Shown: positions 32,200-40,900 of the stretch, in pieces
Layout: each line of letters starts with the position of its first letter
Numbering within the stretch: position 1 is the first letter of the stretch
Source: Streptomyces sp. ISL-11
Lineage (GTDB): Bacteria; Actinomycetota; Actinomycetes; Streptomycetales; Streptomycetaceae
NCBI RefSeq assembly: GCF_018614525.1
Contig: NZ_JAGGOL010000028.1
Coordinates: forward strand, 1 to 47,304
Length of the DNA: 47,304 nucleotides
Direction: 5' to 3'
The notes under the pieces: model-generated
The model's input: only the letters and a program-made list of their open reading frames with translations
Told to the model about the DNA's origin: nothing
Databases searched by the model: none
Position numbers and translations under genes: made by a program

Positions 32200-33563
32200 C
32201 CGTGAGCAAGGACCTCTCCCAGACGGCGTACGACCACCTGTGGATGCACTTCACCCGCATGTCGTCGTACGAGAACGCCCCCGTGCCGACCATCGTGCGC
32301 GGTGAGGGCACCTACATCTTCGACGACAAGGGCAAGCGCTACCTCGACGGGCTCGCCGGCCTGTTCGTCGTGCAGGCCGGCCACGGCCGCGTCGAGCTGG
32401 CCGAGGCCGCCAACAAGCAGGCGCAGGAGCTGGCCTTCTTCCCGGTGTGGAGCTACGCCCACCCCAAGGCGATCGAGCTGGCCGAGCGGCTGGCGAACTA
32501 CGCCCCGGGCGACCTCAACAAGGTCTTCTTCACCACCGGCGGCGGCGAGGCCGTCGAGACGGCGTGGAAGCTGGCGAAGCAGTACCACAAGCTGACCGGC
32601 AACCACACGAAGTACAAGGTCATATCCCGGGCCGTCGCCTACCACGGCACCCCGCAGGGCGCGCTGTCGATCACCGGCCTGCCCGCCCTCAAGGCGCCCT
32701 TCGAGCCGCTCGTGCCCGGCGCGCACAAGGTGCCCAACACCAACATCTACCGCGCCCCGATCCACGGCGACGACCCCGAGGCGTTCGGCCGCTGGGCCGC
32801 CGACCAGATCGAGCAGGAGATCCTCTTCGAAGGCCCCGACACCGTCGCGGCCGTCTTCCTGGAGCCCGTACAGAACGCGGGCGGCTGCTTCCCGCCGCCG
32901 CCCGGCTACTTCCAGCGGGTGCGCGAGATCTGTGACAAGTACGGCGTGCTGCTCGTCTCGGACGAGGTCATCTGCGCCTTCGGCCGCCTCGGCACGATGT
33001 TCGCCTGCGACAAGTTCGGCTACGTACCGGACATCATCACCTGCGCCAAGGGCATGACCTCCGGCTACTCCCCCATCGGTGCGGCGATCATCTCCGACCG
33101 GATCGCCGAGCCCTTCTTCAAGGGCGACGCGACCTTCCTCCACGGCTACACCTTCGGCGGCCACCCGGTCTCCGCCGCGGTCGCGCTGGCCAACCTCGAC
33201 ATCTTCGAGCGCGAGGGCCTCAACCAGCACGTCCTGGACAACGAGTCGGCCTTCCTGGCGACCCTGTCCAAGCTGCACGACCTGCCGATCGTCGGCGACG
33301 TGCGCGGCAACGGCTTCTTCTACGGCATCGAGCTGGTGAAGGACAAGGCCACCAAGGAGTCCTTCACGCCGGAGGAGTGCGAGCGGCTGCTCTACGGCTT
33401 CGTGTCCAAGCAGCTGTTCGAGAACGGGCTGTACTGCCGGGCCGACGACCGCGGTGACCCGGTCATCCAGCTGTCGCCGCCGCTGATCGCCGACCAGTCC
33501 ACGTTCGACGAGATCGAGCAGATCGTGCGCGGTGTGCTCACGGAGGCGTGGACCAAGATCTGA
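32184..33563 (+). CDS. Class III aminotransferase, putrescine (polyamine)-pyruvate type
   Basis: A 459-aa PLP enzyme. K289 in TCAKGMTSG is the Schiff-base lysine, D260 in LVSDEVICAFGR binds the cofactor ring, and HGYTFGGHPVS and the TTGGGEAVETA phosphate loop are clear. The length and motifs match omega-amino acid:pyruvate/putrescine:pyruvate (SpuC-like) aminotransferases. It would convert putrescine or another diamine to 4-aminobutanal for the divergent dehydrogenase. It overlaps the lrp stop by 16 bases; GTG at 32202 (two bases after that stop) is an alternative start. A terminator hairpin follows at 33572-33599. Confidence 0.9.
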   Translation: MGNPIAVSKDLSQTAYDHLWMHFTRMSSYENAPVPTIVRGEGTYIFDDKGKRYLDGLAGLFVVQAGHGRVELAEAANKQAQELAFFPVWSYAHPKAIELAERLANYAPGDLNKVFFTTGGGEAVETAWKLAKQYHKLTGNHTKYKVISRAVAYHGTPQGALSITGLPALKAPFEPLVPGAHKVPNTNIYRAPIHGDDPEAFGRWAADQIEQEILFEGPDTVAAVFLEPVQNAGGCFPPPPGYFQRVREICDKYGVLLVSDEVICAFGRLGTMFACDKFGYVPDIITCAKGMTSGYSPIGAAIISDRIAEPFFKGDATFLHGYTFGGHPVSAAVALANLDIFEREGLNQHVLDNESAFLATLSKLHDLPIVGDVRGNGFFYGIELVKDKATKESFTPEECERLLYGFVSKQLFENGLYCRADDRGDPVIQLSPPLIADQSTFDEIEQIVRGVLTEAWTKI

Positions 33564-33571
33564 TCCGCCCC

Positions 33572-33599
33572 GGACGGGCCCCGCTCCCCCGGCCCGTCC
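33572..33599 (+). terminator. Stem-loop terminator after aminotransferase
   Basis: GGACGGGCC (33572-33580) and GGCCCGTCC (33591-33599) pair perfectly over 9 bp with a 10-nt loop, starting 9 bases after the stop. No T-run follows, as is common for Streptomyces. The rest of the gap to 33854 holds a small GGCGCT/AGCGCC hairpin near 33728 and a TAGGAT -10-like box near 33758, and nothing else that I can identify. Confidence 0.6.
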
Positions 33600-33854
33600 C
33601 CTCCGCCGTGGCCCCGCGCGACCCCCCTTCGCAGTACGCGCGCGTGGGCCACGGCTTCACCATGTCGCCCGCGCATACGGCGGCCCGTCCGGGGCACCCG
33701 GGAATGAGGCCGACCGGAGGAAAGTGAGGCGCTCCAGCGCCGAGCCTGGGAGAGGGCTAGGATCCCGGTTCCGTACGGTGCCAGTGACCCAATGGCCTCC
33801 GGTTCGTTCAGCCGGTCAGGGGAACGGACCCTTCAGCGACCCGAGGTGCTCGAT

Positions 33855-34592
33855 ATGGTGGCCCCGCCGGACAACGACGTGCTCTGGGCACGCGGCCTGC
33901 ATTACGCATACAGCGGCTCCCCCGCACTCACCGGTGTCTCCATCGGCGTGCGCGAGGGCGAGATCCTCGCCGTCACCGGGCCCCGCGGCTCCGGAAAGAC
34001 CACGCTCCTCAAGTGCCTGTCGGGGCAGATCCTGCCCGATCCCGGCGAGGTGTGGTTCAACAGCGCGCCCGTGCACACCCTCTCCCGCGCCTCCCGTGAA
34101 CGGCTGCGCCGCGAACGGTTCGGCTGGATCGACAACGGACCGCACCTCGTACCCGAACTGACCGGCTGGGAGAACGCCGCCCTGCCGCTGCTGCTGCGCG
34201 GCGTCGGCCACCGGGCCGCCAAGCGCACCGCCGTGGACTGGCTGGAGCGCCTCGACGTGGGCGACTGCGCCCGCAAGCGCCCCAAGGCGCTGACGACGGC
34301 GGAACGGCAGCGGATCGCCGTCGCGCGGGCGCTCGCCGGCGAGCCGACCGTGATCTTCGCGGACGAGCCGACCGCCACCCTGCACAGCGCCGACCGGGCC
34401 CAGGTGCTGCGCACCCTGACCACGGCCGCGCGCTCGCACCACATCACCGTCGTCATCGCGGGCCTGGACGACGAGATCTCCACCCTGGCCGACCGCACGG
34501 TCGCCCTGGCCGACGGCCGGCGGGCCAGCGGCATCCCGGCGCCGGACGCGCCCGACGGCGAGGGCAGGGCGGCGTGCTCAGTCTCCGCCTAG
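33855..34592 (+). CDS. ABC transporter ATP-binding protein with degenerate signature motif
   Basis: Protein of 245 aa from ATG at 33855, chosen for GAGGTG six bases upstream; earlier ATG/GTG codons exist. Walker A is GPRGSGKTT and Walker B is VIFADEPTATL, both sound. The ABC signature, normally LSGGQ, reads LTTAE before RQRIAVARAL. The H-loop histidine position reads VIAGLDDE, without a clear His. It resembles the LolD/MacB group that works with FtsX-type permeases. The loss of signature and switch residues suggests weak or regulated ATPase activity. It overlaps the downstream membrane protein by 19 bases and is probably its partner. Confidence 0.85.
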   Translation: MVAPPDNDVLWARGLHYAYSGSPALTGVSIGVREGEILAVTGPRGSGKTTLLKCLSGQILPDPGEVWFNSAPVHTLSRASRERLRRERFGWIDNGPHLVPELTGWENAALPLLLRGVGHRAAKRTAVDWLERLDVGDCARKRPKALTTAERQRIAVARALAGEPTVIFADEPTATLHSADRAQVLRTLTTAARSHHITVVIAGLDDEISTLADRTVALADGRRASGIPAPDAPDGEGRAACSVSA

Positions 34593-35794
34593 CGCGCGGC
34601 GCGCATCCGCTCGTCGTCCTGCGCAGACTGCTGGTCGCGGCCGCGGCGGCGGGCGTCGGATTCCTGCTGCTGTGCACCCTCGGATACGCGGTGGCCCATC
34701 CGCACGCCACGGGGCAGTCGCTCGTACGGCTGGTGTGGTGCGCCGTCCCGCTGGCCGCCGTCGTGCAGTTCGCCCTCGCCGTGGCCCGTACGGACCCGTC
34801 CACCGCTCCCCGGGAGGGTCTGGACGCCGCGGGGCTCGGCCCGGTGCGGATGTCGCTGCTCGCCGCCGCCTCGACGGCCCTGTCCTGCACCCTCGGCAGC
34901 GGCTTCGCCCTGCTGGTCTACCTGGAGCTGCGCGGCGACCTCGGCGGCACCCCGCTGAGCGGCTCCGCGTCCGGCCTGCTGGACGGACGGGCCCCGCTGC
35001 CGTGGGGCGCGGCCCTGACGCTGCTCGCCCTCCTGCCGGCGCTCGCGGCGGGCACGTGCGCCGTCGCGCTGCGCCCGCGCCCGGAGCGCTCCCGGCCCAC
35101 CCCGCCGACCGACGAGGAGACCCCCGTCCCGTCGGCCGCTCCCCCGGCCCCTCCCGCGGCGCCCCGGCCGACGTACGTGGGCCTGCCCTGGGGCATCGCC
35201 ATCATCGCCGTCGGTCTCGCCATGGAGGCGTACGTGGGCCGTGGCCCGGCCCCGGACCCCGACACCCTGATCGCGCTGCCGGGCTCGGAGGGCGCCTCGC
35301 CCGGTGTCATCGGCGGCTGGCTGCTGGCCTCCCTCGGGCTCGTCCTGGCCGGACCCGGTCTGACCCACTGGTGCGGGGTGCTGCTGGCGGCCGGGCGGCC
35401 CGGCGCCGTGCGGCTGCTGGCCGGGCGCATACTGCAGGACGCCGCCACCCGCGTCGGCCGGCCGCTGGGCGTGCTGTGCGCGGTGGCCTCCGGTGCCCTG
35501 GCCGCCGCCGAGCTGTACGGCGCGGCCTGGGAGTCGTCGGGGCCCCGGCCCTTCGGGCCGCTCACCGGCCTGGGCGCGGCGCTGGTGATGGCCTGTGTGA
35601 CCGCCACCGCCGTCACCGCCGCGCTGGACAGCCGCCGCGGCCGCGGCGACACCACCGCCGGCCTGGTGAGCCTGGGCATTCCGGCCTCCATGCTGCGGGG
35701 CGCGGCCGTGCTGCGCGGGGTCGTGCTGCTGGCCGCGCTGTCCCCGCTGACGTGGGCGATCGCGGAGCTCGCGGCGCTGCCCATGACGCGGTGA
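34574..35794 (+). CDS. FtsX-like integral membrane protein, partner of the ABC ATPase
   Basis: A 406-aa protein starting at GTG 34574 inside the end of the ATPase gene, so translation is coupled. About eight hydrophobic segments are visible, split by a Pro-rich cytoplasmic or outer linker (about 175-205, many Pro/Ala). The C-terminal half repeats the pattern of the first, with a LLAGRILQDAATRVGRPLGVL segment reminiscent of FtsX/MacB permeases. No known substrate can be deduced. Together with the ATPase it forms an actinobacterial two-gene module of unknown function. Confidence 0.75.
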   Translation: MLSLRLARGAHPLVVLRRLLVAAAAAGVGFLLLCTLGYAVAHPHATGQSLVRLVWCAVPLAAVVQFALAVARTDPSTAPREGLDAAGLGPVRMSLLAAASTALSCTLGSGFALLVYLELRGDLGGTPLSGSASGLLDGRAPLPWGAALTLLALLPALAAGTCAVALRPRPERSRPTPPTDEETPVPSAAPPAPPAAPRPTYVGLPWGIAIIAVGLAMEAYVGRGPAPDPDTLIALPGSEGASPGVIGGWLLASLGLVLAGPGLTHWCGVLLAAGRPGAVRLLAGRILQDAATRVGRPLGVLCAVASGALAAAELYGAAWESSGPRPFGPLTGLGAALVMACVTATAVTAALDSRRGRGDTTAGLVSLGIPASMLRGAAVLRGVVLLAALSPLTWAIAELAALPMTR

Positions 35795-35937
35795 GGGATG
35801 ATGTGCGTCGGCGCGGGGCCGGTGAGTCCACCCGCGACGACGACTTCTTGACCTTTTCTTGACCCAAAGCAACTTCGTCGCCGAAATGCGCGTCTGGTTC
35901 AGGAGCACGACGGTTTATCGGGCGAACGGAGCTATTG

Positions 35938-36864
35938 GTGATCATCGGCCTTGTGACGGCTGTCGCGGCCTCGGCCTGTTATGGAACGGGCTCGGTCCTG
36001 CAAGCCGTGGGATCGCGCAAATCGGCCCGCCGGGAGGCCGCGGCGGCCTCCGCCACCGGCACCACCCAGCACGGCGGACCGAGTCTGTCGTCCACCGCCA
36101 AGGCCGCGGTGACCTGGGAGTTCATGGTCGGTACGGTCCTGGACTTCGTCGGCTTCGCGCTCGGCGCGCTCGCCGCCCGTATGCTGCCGCTCTTCCTCTC
36201 CCAGACGGTGATCAGCGCCAACCTCGTCGTCACGGCCCTGCTCAGCGTCAAGCTCCTGGGCATCCGGCTGAACAGGCCGGAGTGGATGTCGATCGGCGTC
36301 GTCTGCTCCGCGCTGGTGCTGCTGGCGACCGCCGCGGGCCATGAGGGCGGCGGCGACGCCGCCATGTCCACCCACTGGTGGCTGCTGATCATCTCCGTCG
36401 TGCTGATGGGCGGCGGCACCGTCGCCGTGCGCCTGATGGGCTCGCGGGCGGCGATCCTGGCCGGTCTGCTGTCCGGCCTCGGCTTCGGCGCGATCGGCGT
36501 GGGCGTGCGCATCCTCGACGGCATCGACCCGTTCGACCTGCCGACCCTGATCGCCGACCCGGCGCTGTACGCCATCCTCATATCCGGCGCCGTCGGCATG
36601 TACCTGCACACGGTCGCCCTGCAGATAGGTTCGGTCAACGGCGCCACGGCGGCCCTCGTCGTCGGCGAGACGGTGCTGCCGGGCATCATCGGGGTGCTGT
36701 GGCTGGGCGACACGTCCCGGGCCGGCTTCGCCTGGGTGGCGATCCTCGGCTTCCTGCTGGCCGTGACGGGCGCCGTCGCGGTCGCCTGGTTCGGCGAGCC
36801 CGAGGGCGGCACGCCGGAGTCGGAATCGGAAGCGAAGAACCTCGCGCCGACAGCCACCGGCTGA
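35938..36864 (+). CDS. DMT-superfamily membrane protein (EamA/NIPA-like)
   Basis: Protein of 308 aa from GTG at 35938, favoured because GGAG lies six bases before it; TTG at 35935 is in frame. It has about nine helices. GTVLDFVGFALGALAARMLPLF and a later ...VGETVLPGIIGVLWLGDTS repeat pattern match the DMT fold, close to the NIPA-type magnesium transporter branch. The N-terminal helix is followed by a soluble loop (about 28-58) rich in Ala/Ser/Thr. Two TTGACC copies lie in the 140-bp leader region. It ends 12 bp before the perfect 44-bp palindrome. The substrate is unknown. Confidence 0.85.
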   Translation: MIIGLVTAVAASACYGTGSVLQAVGSRKSARREAAAASATGTTQHGGPSLSSTAKAAVTWEFMVGTVLDFVGFALGALAARMLPLFLSQTVISANLVVTALLSVKLLGIRLNRPEWMSIGVVCSALVLLATAAGHEGGGDAAMSTHWWLLIISVVLMGGGTVAVRLMGSRAAILAGLLSGLGFGAIGVGVRILDGIDPFDLPTLIADPALYAILISGAVGMYLHTVALQIGSVNGATAALVVGETVLPGIIGVLWLGDTSRAGFAWVAILGFLLAVTGAVAVAWFGEPEGGTPESESEAKNLAPTATG

Positions 36865-36876
36865 CGCCTCGGCGGA

Positions 36877-36920
36877 CGTAGGTAAGGGGCCGCTGCCCGG
36901 GCAGCGGCCCCTTACCTACG
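36877..36920. terminator. Bidirectional terminator, perfect 44-bp palindrome
   Basis: Arms 36877-36896 and 36901-36920 are perfectly complementary over 20 bp around a CCGG loop that is itself palindromic. The element lies between convergent stops (36864 plus, 36949 minus) and would terminate both transcripts. TTC follows on the plus side and only short A/T tracts flank the stem. Confidence 0.85.
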
Positions 36921-36948
36921 TTCAAGGTCTTACGTTCAGGACCGAGCC

Positions 36949-37977
36949 TCAGGCACTCTCCAGCACCACGACCTCGGCCGCGTCGAACACGACTCCCACC
37001 CGGTCACCCACCTCGGGCGCGCCCCGCAGCCCGCAGGCCGCCTCCAGCCGGGGCCCGTCGGCGGGCCGCAGCAGCAGGGCGACATGGTCGCCGCGGAACG
37101 TCCGCCCGGACACCGTGCAGGGCAGCCCTTCGCCCTCCGGCGCCAGGCGCACACCGGCGGGCCGTACGAGCAGCCGGCACCCGCCCTCGCGGGTCCCCGC
37201 CGGCACCGGGACCGTCCCCCACGGCGTCTTGGCGCGCTCACCGCTCACCGTGGCCCCGACGACGTTGTCGAAGCCCAGGAACCGGGCCACGAACTCCGAC
37301 GCCGGCCGCTGCCAGACCTCCAGCGGCGTCCCCGCCTGGGCGACGCGCCCGTCGCGCATCACCACCACCCGGTCGGCGAGCGCGAACGCCTCGCCCTGGT
37401 CGTGGGTGACCGCGAGCACGGTCGTGCCCAGCCGGGCGAAGAGTTCGCGCAGCTCCACCACCAGCCGCTCGCGCAGGCTCCGGTCGAGCTGGCCGAGCGG
37501 CTCGTCGAGCATCAGCAGCCGCGGCCGGGGGGCGAGCGCGCGGGCGAGCGCCACGCGCTGCTGCTCGCCGCCGGAGAGCGCCGCGACGGACCGCGGGCCG
37601 GCGCCCGGCAGGCCCACCATGTCGAGCAGCTCGGCGACCCGGCGCTGCGTCTCCGCGCGGCCCGCCCCGCGCATGCGCGGGCCGAAGCCGACGTTGCCGG
37701 CCACGTCGCGCTGCGGGAAGAGCTGGTGGTCCTGGAACATCAGGCCCACCTCGCGCCGGTGCGTGGGCACACCGCCCTGGTCCCGCCCCGCGAGGAGCAC
37801 CCGCCCGGCGTCGGCGCGCTGGAGCCCGGCGACCACCCGCAGCAGCGTGGACTTCCCGCTTCCGCTCGGCCCGAGCACGCAGACCGTCTCGTGTTCGGCG
37901 ACTTCCAGGTCCACCGCGTCGAGCGCCGGGCGCTCGCCGAAGCGGACGGTGACGCCGTCCAGTCGCAGCAAGGACAT
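36949..37977 (-). CDS. thiQ: Thiamine ABC transporter ATP-binding protein
   Basis: Protein of 342 aa from ATG at 37977. It shows Walker A GPSGSGKST, the Q-loop MFQDHQLFP, the signature LSGGEQQR, Walker B LLMLDEPLGQLD and the H-loop VTHDQGEA. The C-terminal extension of about 110 residues carries a TOBE-type domain (LVRPAGVRLAPEGEG). It is the last gene of the thiB-thiP-thiQ operon; its ATG overlaps the permease stop (TGATG). Linkage to a TPP riboswitch sets the substrate as thiamine or a thiamine phosphate, though the protein alone would look like a generic Fe3+/spermidine-type ATPase. Confidence 0.88.
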   Translation of the reverse strand: MSLLRLDGVTVRFGERPALDAVDLEVAEHETVCVLGPSGSGKSTLLRVVAGLQRADAGRVLLAGRDQGGVPTHRREVGLMFQDHQLFPQRDVAGNVGFGPRMRGAGRAETQRRVAELLDMVGLPGAGPRSVAALSGGEQQRVALARALAPRPRLLMLDEPLGQLDRSLRERLVVELRELFARLGTTVLAVTHDQGEAFALADRVVVMRDGRVAQAGTPLEVWQRPASEFVARFLGFDNVVGATVSGERAKTPWGTVPVPAGTREGGCRLLVRPAGVRLAPEGEGLPCTVSGRTFRGDHVALLLRPADGPRLEAACGLRGAPEVGDRVGVVFDAAEVVVLESA

Positions 37978-39683
37978 CAGAACTCCCCCGAACGGTCGGT
38001 GCGGACGCGCTCCAGCACCAGCAGCGCCACCGCGCACACCAGCATCAGGATCGTGCTGAGAGCCATCGCCTGCCCGTAGTTGAGCTCACCGGCGCGGCCG
38101 AGCAGCCGGGCCACGGCCACCGGCAGGGTCGGGCTGTCGGGGCGGGCGATGAAGACGGTGGCCCCGAACTCCCCCAGCGACACGGCGAACGCGAAGCCCG
38201 CCGCCACGGCGAGGGCCCGCCCGACCAGCGGCAGGTCCACCTCGCGCCAGGCCCGCAGCGGTGACGCGCCGAGTACGGCGGCGGCCTCGCGCAGCCGGGC
38301 GTCCACGGCGCGCAGCACCGGAAGCACGGTCCGTACGACGAAGGGGACGCCCACCAGGGCCTGGGCCAGCGGCACCAGGATCCACGACGTGCGCAGGTCC
38401 AGCGGCGGCTCGTCCAGGGTGATCAGGAAGCCGAAGCCGACGGTCACGGCCGACGTGCCGAGCGGCAGCATCAGCAGCGCGTCGAAGCCGCGCACGAGCC
38501 GGCCGGCGCGCCGGGTCAGCGCGGCGGCGGCGAGACCGCCGATGACCAGCGCGATACCGGTGGCGGCCAGCGCGTAGGCCAGGGAGTTGCCGATGGCCTC
38601 CAGAGGGGCGACGACGAAGGTGCCGCCGTTGCCGCCCGCGGAGGCCAGGGCGCGGTAGAAGGCCAGGCCGTAGCCGTCGGGGCCGTCGAAGGAGCGCAGG
38701 ACGAGCACGGCCAGCGGCAGCAGGATCAGCAGCGCGATCACGGCCAGCACGCAGCCCAGCAGCGTCCACTGGGCCGGGCCGCGCGGGCGGCGGGAGGTGT
38801 GCGCGGCGTCGACCAGCCTCAGGGCCGACTCCCGGCGGCGTACGGCCTGGGCGTGCACGGCCAGCAGCACGGCGACCGCCACGAACTGCAGGAGCGTGAG
38901 CACCGCGGCCGTCGGCAGGTCCAGCAGCTGCGCGGTCTGCTGGTAGATCTCCACTTCCAGCGTGGCGTAGCGGGGACCGCCGAGGATCTGGACGACGCCG
39001 AAGGACGTGAACGTGAAGAGGAAGACCATCAGCGCCGCGGCGGCCACGGCCGGCGCGAGGGCGGGCAGGGTGACCCGCCGCCAGGCCGTGAGGCGGCCGG
39101 CGCCCAGCACCCGTGCGGCCTCCTCCTGACGGGGGTCGAGCTGCGCCCAGAGGCCGCCGACGGTGCGTACGACGACGGCGTAGTTGAAGAAGACGTGGGC
39201 GAGGAGGATCGCCCAGACGGTGGTGTCCAGGCGCACGCCCCACAGTTCGTCCAGGAGTCCACCGCGGCCGAGGAGGGCCAGGAAGGCCGAGCCGGCCACG
39301 ACGGTCGGCAGGACGAAGGGAATGGTGACCAGGGCCCGCAACAGTCGCTTGCCGGGGAAGTCGAGACGGGCGAAGACGTACGCGCCGGGCAGCGCGACCG
39401 CCAGCGTCAGGGCGGTGGAGGCGGCCGCCTGCCAGGTGGTGAACCACAGGACGTGCCCGATCGCCGGATCGGTGAGCACCTCGCCGATCCGCCCGAACTG
39501 CCACCGGCCGCCGTCCTTCAGACCGCGGGAGACGATGGCGGTGACCGGGTAGGCGAAGAAGACCGCGAAGAAGGCGACGGGCACGGCCATCAGGCCGAGC
39601 CGCACCGCCGACTGCCGGAAGGCCGGGCGGACGGTGGCCCGCCCGGTCTCGCGCGGAGCTACTTCAGGACGATCGAGGACCAT
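37977..39683 (-). CDS. thiP: Thiamine ABC transporter permease (fused two-domain)
   Basis: Protein of about 568 aa from ATG at 39683; an in-frame GTG at 39695 is an alternative start. Roughly 12 helices form two fused permease halves, each with an EAA loop: EEAARVLGAGRLTAWRRV in the first and REAAAVLGASPLRAWREV in the second. This is the ThiP/FbpB architecture, in which one gene supplies both channel halves. The start overlaps the end of thiB by about 25 bases and the stop overlaps the thiQ ATG, so the operon is translationally coupled throughout. Confidence 0.88.
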   Translation of the reverse strand: MVLDRPEVAPRETGRATVRPAFRQSAVRLGLMAVPVAFFAVFFAYPVTAIVSRGLKDGGRWQFGRIGEVLTDPAIGHVLWFTTWQAAASTALTLAVALPGAYVFARLDFPGKRLLRALVTIPFVLPTVVAGSAFLALLGRGGLLDELWGVRLDTTVWAILLAHVFFNYAVVVRTVGGLWAQLDPRQEEAARVLGAGRLTAWRRVTLPALAPAVAAAALMVFLFTFTSFGVVQILGGPRYATLEVEIYQQTAQLLDLPTAAVLTLLQFVAVAVLLAVHAQAVRRRESALRLVDAAHTSRRPRGPAQWTLLGCVLAVIALLILLPLAVLVLRSFDGPDGYGLAFYRALASAGGNGGTFVVAPLEAIGNSLAYALAATGIALVIGGLAAAALTRRAGRLVRGFDALLMLPLGTSAVTVGFGFLITLDEPPLDLRTSWILVPLAQALVGVPFVVRTVLPVLRAVDARLREAAAVLGASPLRAWREVDLPLVGRALAVAAGFAFAVSLGEFGATVFIARPDSPTLPVAVARLLGRAGELNYGQAMALSTILMLVCAVALLVLERVRTDRSGEF

Positions 39684-40756
39684 GCCTTGACCCACTGCTC
39701 ACGGTTCTTGGCGATCTTCTCCGGGGCGAGGGTCTGCGGGTCGGTGACCTTCGCGCCGTACTTGGTGAACAGCTCGGGCAGCGCGGCGTCCTGGCTGGCG
39801 GGCCTGACGAACATCTGGAGGGGCATGTCCTCCTGGAACGTCCTGCTCAGCAGGAAGTCGATGAGGGCCTTGCCGCCCTTGGTGTTCTTCGCGCCCTTGA
39901 GCAGCCCGGCGAACTCGGTCTGCTGGAAGCAGGTGCCGGTCGCGACCCCGGTGGGGGCCTCCTTGGGCGCGGGCTCGACGCCCATGACCTCGGCGGGCGG
40001 GCTGGAGGCGTAGGAGACGACGAGCGGCTTGTCGCCCTTGGCCTTCTTGCCGCCGGCGGAGCCGGAGAAGCGCTCGCTGTATGCCTGTTCCCAGCCGCTG
40101 ACGACCTCGACGCCGTTGGCCTTGAGCTTCTTCCAGTAGTCCTGCCATCCGTCGTCGCCGTACTTGGCGGCGGTGGCGAGCTGGAAGGCGAGACCGGGAG
40201 AGGAGGTCGCCGCGTTCTCGGTGACGAGGAGGTTCTTGTACTCCGGCTTGATCAGGTCGTCGAAGGACTGCGGCGGGGCGAGCTTGTGCTCGGTGAAGTA
40301 CGCGCGGTCGTAGTTGACGCAGATGTCACCGGTGTCGACCGGGGTGACCCGGTGCTCGGCGGCGTCGGCCTGAAGCTTCCCGGGGACCCGGTCCAGGCCC
40401 TTGGCCTCGTACGGGTCGAAGAGGCCCTGGTCGAGCGCGCGCGACAGGAGTGTGTTGTCGACGCCGAAGAAGACATCGCCCTGGGGGTGCTTCTTGGAGA
40501 GGATCGCCTGGTTGACGGCCTGGCCGGCGTCGCCGCCCTTGACGACCTTGACCGTGTAGCCGGTCTGCTTCGTGAACTCCTTCAGCACCCCCTCCGAGGC
40601 GACGAAGGAGTCGTGCGAGACGAGGGTGACGGTCTTGCCGCCGTCGGCCTCCTCGGAGGCTCCCGAGCCGCCCGAGCCGCCGCAGGCGGCCAGGAGGGGC
40701 AGGCCGAGCGCGGCCACGACGGTCGCGCCGAGGGCACGCCGGAGGTTGGTGTTCAT
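39659..40756 (-). CDS. thiB: Thiamine-binding lipoprotein
   Basis: A 365-aa solute-binding protein. The signal peptide has a lipobox LAAC (about 22-25), then a Gly/Ser-rich linker, so it is anchored to the outer membrane face. The mature start VTLVSHDSFVASEGVLKEF and the segments KGGDAGQAVNQAIL, FGVDNTLLSRAL and PVDTGDICVNYD are typical of TbpA/ThiB. Family members bind thiamine, its mono- or its diphosphate. A TPP riboswitch directly precedes the ATG and fixes the pathway. Confidence 0.93.
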   Translation of the reverse strand: MNTNLRRALGATVVAALGLPLLAACGGSGGSGASEEADGGKTVTLVSHDSFVASEGVLKEFTKQTGYTVKVVKGGDAGQAVNQAILSKKHPQGDVFFGVDNTLLSRALDQGLFDPYEAKGLDRVPGKLQADAAEHRVTPVDTGDICVNYDRAYFTEHKLAPPQSFDDLIKPEYKNLLVTENAATSSPGLAFQLATAAKYGDDGWQDYWKKLKANGVEVVSGWEQAYSERFSGSAGGKKAKGDKPLVVSYASSPPAEVMGVEPAPKEAPTGVATGTCFQQTEFAGLLKGAKNTKGGKALIDFLLSRTFQEDMPLQMFVRPASQDAALPELFTKYGAKVTDPQTLAPEKIAKNREQWVKAWSSIVLK

Positions 40757-40763
40757 GGTGGTG

Positions 40764-40850
40764 CTGACTCCCTACGCCGGTATGACCCGGATCAGGTCCG
40801 AGGGTCTGCGGCCGTGCCGCACTCTCAGCGCTCGCGCGCTCCCCTGTCGG
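40764..40850 (-). promoter_or_regulatory. TPP riboswitch (THI element)
   Basis: Minus-strand RNA holds the conserved TPP-aptamer blocks in order: GGGGAGC, GCTGAGAGT, ACCCT, then ACCTGATCCGGGTCATACC and GGCGTAGGGAGT. It ends about 8 nt before the thiB ATG. The final GGGAG may serve as or overlap the ribosome binding site, so TPP binding would most simply shut off translation of thiBPQ. No separate terminator fits in the short gap. A TACTGT -10-like box lies at 40870-40875. Confidence 0.92.
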
Positions 40851-40900
40851 ATTGTTCACTTGTGCGAAGGCACAGTATCAGTGCGCCTCCGGCGGGCGGC

